From positions 5,150,001 to 5,214,000 of the forward strand of contig NZ_CP029197.1 of NCBI RefSeq assembly GCF_008639165.1: DNA of 64,000 bases. The letters run 5' to 3'. The notes under the pieces are model-generated. The model worked only from the letters and a program-made list of their open reading frames with translations. It searched no databases and was not told the DNA's origin. The stretch is from Streptomyces venezuelae ATCC 10712. Its GTDB lineage: Bacteria > Actinomycetota > Actinomycetes > Streptomycetales > Streptomycetaceae. Position 1 is the stretch's first letter; each line of letters starts with the position of its first letter. Both the position numbers and the translations under genes were made by a program. Below, one piece after another: positions 59,259 through 64,000 of the stretch.

Positions 59259-60677
59259 ATGAGCGAGACCCCGGACAGCGCCGTCCACGCCGTACGCACG
59301 TACATCGAGCAGCACCGTGCCGCCTTCCTCGGCGACCTCGCCGAGTGGCTGCGCATCCCGTCCGTCTCGGCGCAGCCGGACCGCGCGGGGGACGTCCGGC
59401 GCAGCGCCGAGTGGCTCGCCGCCAAGCTCACGGAGACCGGCTTCACCACGGTCGAGGTGTGGGAGACGGACGGCGCGCCCGCCGTCTTCGCCGAGTGGCC
59501 CTCGGACGACCCGGACGCCCCCACGGTCCTCGTCTACGGCCACCACGACGTGCAGCCCGCCGCACGTGAGGACGGCTGGCACACGGACCCGTTCGAGCCG
59601 ACCGTCGTCGACGGGCGGATGTACGCGCGCGGGGCGGCCGACGACAAGGGCCAGGTGTTCTTCCACACCCTCGGCGTCCGCGCGCACCTCGCCGTCACCG
59701 GCCGCACCGCGCCCGCCGTCAACCTCAAGCTGATCGTGGAAGGCGAGGAGGAGTCGGGGTCGCCGCACTTCCGCGCCCTCGTCGAGGCGCACGCCGAGCG
59801 GCTCGCCGCCGACGCCGTGATCGTCTCCGACACCGGCATGTGGTCCGAGACGACGCCGACCGTGTGCACCGGCATGCGCGGGGTCGCCGACTGCGAGATC
59901 GAGCTGTACGGCCCCGACCAGGACATCCACTCCGGTTCCTTCGGCGGCGCCGTGCCGAACCCGGCCACCGTCGCGGGCCGGATCGTCGCCGCCCTGCACG
60001 ACGAGCACGAGCACGTGGCCATCCCCGGCTTCTACGACGGGGTGACCGAGCTCACCGACGCCGAGCGGGCCCTCGTCGCCGAGCTGCCCTTCGACGAGGA
60101 GGCGTGGCTGCGCACCGCGAAGTCGCACGGCACCCTCGGCGAGGCCGGCTTCTCCACCCTGGAGCGGGTCTGGGCCCGCCCCACCGCCGAGGTCAACGGC
60201 ATCGGCGGCGGCTACCAGGGCCCCGGCGGCAAGACGATCGTCCCCGCCTCCGCCCAGCTCAAGCTGTCGTTCCGGCTCGTCGCCGGCCAGGACCCCGCCA
60301 AGATCGAGCTCGCGGTGCGGGACTGGCTCGCCGGTCTCGTCCCGGCCGGCATCCGGTACGAGATCGTCTTCGGCGCCCCGACCCGCCCCTGCCTCACCCC
60401 CCTCGGCCACCCGGCCCTCAAGGCGGTCGCCGGGGCCATGAGCCGGGCCTTCGACGGCGCCAAGGTCCGCTACACCCGCGAGGGCGGCTCAGGACCGGCC
60501 GCCGACCTCCAGGACGTCCTGGAGGCACCCGTGCTGTTCCTCGGCATCTCCGTCCCGTCCGACGGCTGGCACGCCCCCAACGAGAAGATCGAACTCGATC
60601 TCCTCATGAAGGGCGTCGAGACGACCGCGCACCTGTGGGGCGACCTGCCCACCGCCCTCCTCGCCACCGAGCGCTGA
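59259..60677 (+). CDS. M20-family dipeptidase
   Basis: The product has 472 residues. Metal ligands are visible in YGHHDVQP, ARGAADDKG and EGEEESGS, with a later dimerisation-type domain (IHSGSFGGAVPNP) and C-terminal TREGGSGPAADL. The family hydrolyses dipeptides or other small peptides and is cytoplasmic. It starts 10 bp after adnB and 35 bp before nudC, so it probably shares their transcript, although its function is unrelated. The ATG has GGGGGC only, a modest ribosome-binding site. Confidence 0.9.
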   Translation: MSETPDSAVHAVRTYIEQHRAAFLGDLAEWLRIPSVSAQPDRAGDVRRSAEWLAAKLTETGFTTVEVWETDGAPAVFAEWPSDDPDAPTVLVYGHHDVQPAAREDGWHTDPFEPTVVDGRMYARGAADDKGQVFFHTLGVRAHLAVTGRTAPAVNLKLIVEGEEESGSPHFRALVEAHAERLAADAVIVSDTGMWSETTPTVCTGMRGVADCEIELYGPDQDIHSGSFGGAVPNPATVAGRIVAALHDEHEHVAIPGFYDGVTELTDAERALVAELPFDEEAWLRTAKSHGTLGEAGFSTLERVWARPTAEVNGIGGGYQGPGGKTIVPASAQLKLSFRLVAGQDPAKIELAVRDWLAGLVPAGIRYEIVFGAPTRPCLTPLGHPALKAVAGAMSRAFDGAKVRYTREGGSGPAADLQDVLEAPVLFLGISVPSDGWHAPNEKIELDLLMKGVETTAHLWGDLPTALLATER

Positions 60678-60712
60678 ACCCACACACCGATCCGGGGGAG
60701 TTGGAAGCACCT

Positions 60713-61660
60713 GTGAGCACCTTGAAGAACGCGTCAGCGGACCGCCCGATCTCGCTCACCGCTCCGAGCGGCATCGACCGCGCCGCTCACCACCGCCTCG
60801 ACGAGGCGTGGCTGGCGGCGGCCTGGAGCCACCCCACCACCCGGGTCTTCGTGGTCTCCGGGGGCCAGGTGCTGATCGACGACCTGCCGGACGGCAGCAC
60901 CGAACTCGTCATGACCCCGGCGTTCGAGGCCCCGGTCACCGAGACCCACCGCTACTTCCTGGGCACGGACGCCGACGGGGTCTCCTACTTCGCGCTCCAG
61001 AAGGACTCGCTGCCGGGCCGCATGGACCAGTCCGCCCGCCCGGCGGGGCTCCGCGAGGCCGGACTGCTGCTCTCGGACCGCGACGCGGCCCTGATGGTGC
61101 ACGCGGTGGCCCTGGAGAACTGGCAGCGCCTCCACCGCTACTGCTCGCGCTGCGGGGAGCGCACGGTCATCGCCGCCGCCGGGCACATCCGCCGCTGCCA
61201 GGCGTGCGGCGCCGAGCACTACCCGCGGACCGACCCCGCGGTGATCATGCTGGTCACGGACGAGCAGGACCGCGCGCTGCTCGGCCGGCAGGTCCACTGG
61301 CCCGAGGGCCGCTTCTCGACCCTGGCGGGCTTCGTCGAGCCCGGCGAGTCCATCGAGGCGTCGGTGGTCCGCGAGGTGTTCGAGGAGGCCGGGGTCACGG
61401 TCGGCGAGGTCGAGTACATCGCCAGCCAGCCCTGGCCGTTCCCGTCCAGCCTGATGCTGGGCTTCTTCGCCCGCGCGACCTCCTCGGAGATCACCGTGGA
61501 CGGCGAGGAGATCCACGAGGCCCGCTGGTTCTCCCGCGACGACCTGGCCGCCGCCTTCGAGTCGGGCGAGGTCATCCCGCCGTACGGCATCTCGATCGCC
61601 TCCCGGCTGATCGAGCGCTGGTACGGCAAGCCGCTGCCGAAGCCGGGCGACGTGATCTGA
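60713..61660 (+). CDS. nudC: NAD+ diphosphatase (NudC)
   Basis: The product has 315 residues. A zinc ribbon (YCSRCGERT and RCQACGAEH) precedes the Nudix box (GFVEPGESIEASVVREVFEE) and the SQPWPFPSSLMLGF signature that marks NADH pyrophosphatases. It cleaves NAD(H) to NMN and AMP and in bacteria also removes NAD caps from RNA. The GTG start has GGAAG five bases upstream. It is the last gene of the plus-strand run and ends at a strong terminator. Confidence 0.94.
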   Translation: MSTLKNASADRPISLTAPSGIDRAAHHRLDEAWLAAAWSHPTTRVFVVSGGQVLIDDLPDGSTELVMTPAFEAPVTETHRYFLGTDADGVSYFALQKDSLPGRMDQSARPAGLREAGLLLSDRDAALMVHAVALENWQRLHRYCSRCGERTVIAAAGHIRRCQACGAEHYPRTDPAVIMLVTDEQDRALLGRQVHWPEGRFSTLAGFVEPGESIEASVVREVFEEAGVTVGEVEYIASQPWPFPSSLMLGFFARATSSEITVDGEEIHEARWFSRDDLAAAFESGEVIPPYGISIASRLIERWYGKPLPKPGDVI

Positions 61661-61684
61661 GCCACGCCCCACGCCCGACACGAG

Positions 61685-61720
61685 GAACCCCCGACCGGTC
61701 ATGTCACCGGTCGGGGGTTC
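61685..61720. terminator. Bidirectional terminator between nudC and mycoredoxin
   Basis: A perfect 15-bp stem (61685-61699 with 61706-61720, six-base loop) has AA/TT edges on each side of a GC-rich core. It can serve both converging genes. Confidence 0.9.
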
Positions 61721-61760
61721 TCGGTCTGCGGGGCGCGCCGGGCGGTCAGGCGCCGGGCGG

Positions 61761-62003
61761 TCAGGCGCCGAGCGCCTGCTTCACCTGCGCGAGGCTCGGG
61801 TTCGTCAGCGTGGAGCCGTCCGGGAAGAGAACGGTCGGCACGGTCTGGTTGCCGCCGTTCGCCTTCTCCACGAACGCCGCCGAGTCGGGGTCCTGCTCGA
61901 TGTTGATCTCGGTGTACGCGATGCCCTCACGGTCCATCTGGCTCTTCAGCCGACGGCAGTAGCCGCACCACGTGGTGCTGTACATCGTCACAGTGCCCTG
62001 CAT
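61761..62003 (-). CDS. Mycoredoxin-1-like glutaredoxin
   Basis: The product has 80 residues and a full glutaredoxin fold: TMYSTTWCGYCRRLK with the CGYC active site, the TVPTVLF cis-Pro loop and the GSTLTNPS glutathione-site equivalent. Mycobacterial Mrx1 has the same CGYC site and reduces mycothiol mixed disulfides with electrons from mycothiol. GAGGAG before the ATG fixes the start. It diverges from uvrD2, as in mycobacteria. Confidence 0.93.
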   Translation of the reverse strand: MQGTVTMYSTTWCGYCRRLKSQMDREGIAYTEINIEQDPDSAAFVEKANGGNQTVPTVLFPDGSTLTNPSLAQVKQALGA

Positions 62004-62151
62004 GGCGAGGCGCTCCTCTTCGTTCGCTGACGGGTGCCGAGAAGGAGAACGTACGCCCCCGCCCGCCCATTCCCGGAATTCGTATGACCGGCGACGCGCA
62101 CCTGTGGACAAGCCGCCGCGTCCATCGCGGCGGACCTGGCAGCATTGGGGG

Positions 62152-64000
62152 GTGACAGCAGCAACGCACTCCACTCTCTTCCCGCAGGTACCGGAGACGG
62201 CCGACGCGGTGCTCGACGGGCTCGACCCGGAGCAGCGCGAGGTCGCCCTGGCCCTGTCCGGTCCGGTGTGCGTGCTGGCGGGAGCCGGCACGGGCAAGAC
62301 GCGGGCGATCACGCACCGGATCGCGTACGGGGTGCGGTCGGGCAGACTCCAGCCCGCCAGCGTGCTGGCCGTCACGTTCACCAACCGCGCCGCAGGCGAG
62401 ATGCGGGGGCGGCTGCGGCAGCTCGGCGCGGGCGGTGTGCAGGCGCGCACCTTCCACTCCGCGGCCCTCCGTCAGCTCCAGTTCTTCTGGCCGAAAGCCG
62501 TCGGTGGTGATCTGCCCCGGCTGCTGGAGCGGAAGATCCAGCTCGTCGCCGACGCCGCCGCCCGCTGCAGGGTCCGGCTCGACCGCAACGAGCTCAGGGA
62601 CGTGACAGGGGAGATCGAGTGGGCCAAGGTCACCCAGACCGTCCCCGCCGACTACCCCGCGGTCGTCGCCAAGTCCCTCAGGGACGCCCCGCGCGACCCG
62701 GCGGAAATCAGCCAGATCTATGCGATGTACGAGCAGCTGAAGCGCGACCGCTCGGTGATCGACTTCGAGGACGTGCTGCTGCTCACCGTCGGCATCCTCC
62801 AGGACCGGCACGACATCGCCGACCAGATCCGCAGCCAGTACCAGCACTTCGTCGTGGACGAGTACCAGGACGTCTCCCCGCTCCAGCAGCGGCTGCTCGA
62901 CCTGTGGCTCGGCGACCGCGACAACCTCTGCGTGGTCGGCGACGCCAGCCAGACCATCTACTCCTTCACCGGCGCCACCCCGGACCACCTGCTGAACTTC
63001 CGCACCCGGCACCCGGGCGCCACCGTGGTCAAGCTCGTCCGCGACTACCGCTCGACCCCGCAGGTCGTGCACCTGGCCAACGGTCTGCTCAGCCAGGCCC
63101 GCGGCCGGGCCGCCGACCACCGCCTGGAGCTGATCTCCCAGCGCGACCCGGGTCCCGAGCCCACCTACACGGAGTACGCGGACGAGCCGACCGAGGCCGA
63201 GGGCACCGCCCGCCGCATCCGCGACCTCATCGCCGCCGGCGTCCCGGCCGGCGAGATCGCCGTCCTCTACCGGATCAACGCCCAGTCCGAGGTCTACGAG
63301 CAGGCCCTCGCCGACGCCGGGGTGCCGTACCAGCTCCGCGGCGCCGAGCGCTTCTTCGAGCGCACGGAGGTACGGGAGGCGGGCATCGCGCTGCGCGGCG
63401 CCGCCCGCGCCGGGGGCAACGACTCTCTCCTCGATGCGGCCGAGGACCTTCCCTCGCAGGTCAGGGCCGTCCTCTCCACCAAGGGCTGGACCTCGCGGCC
63501 GCCCGCCGGGTCCGGCGCCGTCCGCGACCGCTGGGAGTCCCTCGCCGCTCTCGTCCGGCTCGCCGAGGACTTCGCCCGCGCCAAGCCCGGCGCGACCCTC
63601 TCGGACCTGGTCGCCGAACTCGACGAGCGGGCCGCCGCCCAGCACGCCCCGACCGTCCAGGGCGTCACCCTCGCCTCGCTGCACGCCGCCAAGGGCCTCG
63701 AATGGGACGCCGTCTTCCTGGTCGGCCTCACCGAGGGCATGCTCCCCATCACCTACGCCAAGACCGACGAGCAGGTCGAGGAGGAGCGCCGCCTGCTGTA
63801 CGTGGGGGTCACCCGCGCGCGGCTGCACCTCACGCTCTCCTGGGCGCTCTCCCGCTCCCCGGGCGGCCGGGCCTCCCGGCGCCCCAGCCGCTTCCTCAAG
63901 GGCCTGCGGCCCGGCTCCGGCGCCCTCGGCACCGTCACCCCGGGAGCCTCCGGCTCCTTCGAGCGGGGCGGCCCGGCGGCCCGCCGGCGGGGCCCGCGCG
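62152..64000 (+). CDS. uvrD2: ATP-dependent DNA helicase UvrD2, 3' end cut by window edge
   Basis: At least 616 residues are visible. The motor motifs are GAGTGKT (about residues 44-50), FTNRAAGEM, RTFHSAALRQLQFFWP, VVDEYQDVSPLQQ, GDASQTIYSFTG, LHAAKGLEWD and YVGVTRARLHL. The tail visible to the edge is Pro/Gly/Arg-rich. UvrD2 of mycobacteria has a zinc-containing and HRDC-bearing C-terminus that would lie beyond this window. It is a 3'-5' DNA helicase in repair. The GTG at 62152 is chosen as the first start after the mycoredoxin promoter region. Confidence 0.92.
   Translation, partial: MTAATHSTLFPQVPETADAVLDGLDPEQREVALALSGPVCVLAGAGTGKTRAITHRIAYGVRSGRLQPASVLAVTFTNRAAGEMRGRLRQLGAGGVQARTFHSAALRQLQFFWPKAVGGDLPRLLERKIQLVADAAARCRVRLDRNELRDVTGEIEWAKVTQTVPADYPAVVAKSLRDAPRDPAEISQIYAMYEQLKRDRSVIDFEDVLLLTVGILQDRHDIADQIRSQYQHFVVDEYQDVSPLQQRLLDLWLGDRDNLCVVGDASQTIYSFTGATPDHLLNFRTRHPGATVVKLVRDYRSTPQVVHLANGLLSQARGRAADHRLELISQRDPGPEPTYTEYADEPTEAEGTARRIRDLIAAGVPAGEIAVLYRINAQSEVYEQALADAGVPYQLRGAERFFERTEVREAGIALRGAARAGGNDSLLDAAEDLPSQVRAVLSTKGWTSRPPAGSGAVRDRWESLAALVRLAEDFARAKPGATLSDLVAELDERAAAQHAPTVQGVTLASLHAAKGLEWDAVFLVGLTEGMLPITYAKTDEQVEEERRLLYVGVTRARLHLTLSWALSRSPGGRASRRPSRFLKGLRPGSGALGTVTPGASGSFERGGPAARRRGPR

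Noticed and set aside
54725..59524. Very long open frame (1599 codons) on the minus strand across adnB and its neighbours
   Set aside because: It is antisense to adnA, the LppX-like gene, adnB and the dipeptidase, which all have recognisable domains. The antisense product is Gly/Val/Glu/Ala-rich without motifs, as expected from strong GC bias in the third codon position.
1..64000. tRNA or rRNA genes
   Set aside because: I found no cloverleaf-like sequence with GTTCRA arms and no rRNA-like stretch. A tRNAscan run would be decisive.

Overview
The window is about 73% GC, with strongly GC-biased third codon positions, many GTG starts and 4-bp stop/start overlaps. Gene content is typically actinobacterial: AdnAB, mycoredoxin, MoeZ, DUF3117, DUF3107, DUF3152, a DivIVA-like protein and an ECF sigma factor with a zinc anti-sigma factor. 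I read it as a chromosomal core segment of a Streptomyces or a close relative. I see no tRNA, rRNA, insertion sequence, phage, CRISPR array or secondary-metabolite cluster. Both ends cut through genes: a membrane-anchored lysozyme-like protein on the left and UvrD2 on the right.

Region 1 (0.4-12.7 kb) holds dapE, a LOG-family protein, a dihydropteroate synthase homologue, a DivIVA-like membrane protein, tag, an enoyl-CoA hydratase, DUF3117, an O-methyltransferase, a SigE-type sigma factor, its anti-sigma factor, an HtrA protease, TatB and Mrp. From memory, a very similar gene order surrounds sigE in Mycobacterium tuberculosis, so this is an ancient envelope-stress and cell-envelope block. Region 2 (12.7-17.8 kb) concerns Mg2+ and the membrane: a DUF1003 protein, a soluble MgtE-N/CBS protein, CorA with a possible leader peptide, and a lipoprotein whose 3' end has been duplicated in tandem.

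Region 3 (18-32.5 kb) holds conserved single genes: SUFU-domain, PHP phosphoesterase, MarC, NYN ribonuclease, two alpha/beta hydrolases, a DEAD-box helicase with a very long basic repeat tail, a ferritin-like protein, DUF3107, a TetR regulator and a DUF3152 putative metalloprotease.

Region 4 (32.5-38.3 kb) is a peptide ABC transporter operon (binding protein, two permeases, one fused double ATPase). It is preceded by what looks like a complete attenuator: a good promoter, a leaderless 31-codon ORF ending Leu-Cys-Ser, and a terminator hairpin overlapping its stop codon. Region 5 (38.4-43.3 kb) is a tight operon of a PelF-like glycosyltransferase, a polytopic membrane protein, a sugar-nucleotide epimerase and a spherulin-4-like glycosidase, probably for a secreted polysaccharide. 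I regard regions 4 and 5 as the most likely places for an undescribed system.

Region 6 (43.4-64 kb) contains moeZ, two paralogous secreted tripeptidyl-aminopeptidase-like lipoproteins, a lysylphosphatidylglycerol-synthase-like membrane protein with a kinase-like centre, and a DNA-repair block. That block is an alkyltransferase-like protein, AdnA, a secreted lipoprotein-like protein, AdnB, an M20 dipeptidase, NudC, mycoredoxin and UvrD2, again resembling the mycobacterial adnAB-nudC-mrx1-uvrD2 order. Several promoters appear to give leaderless mRNAs, and two genes seem to use rare start codons (ATT and CTG).
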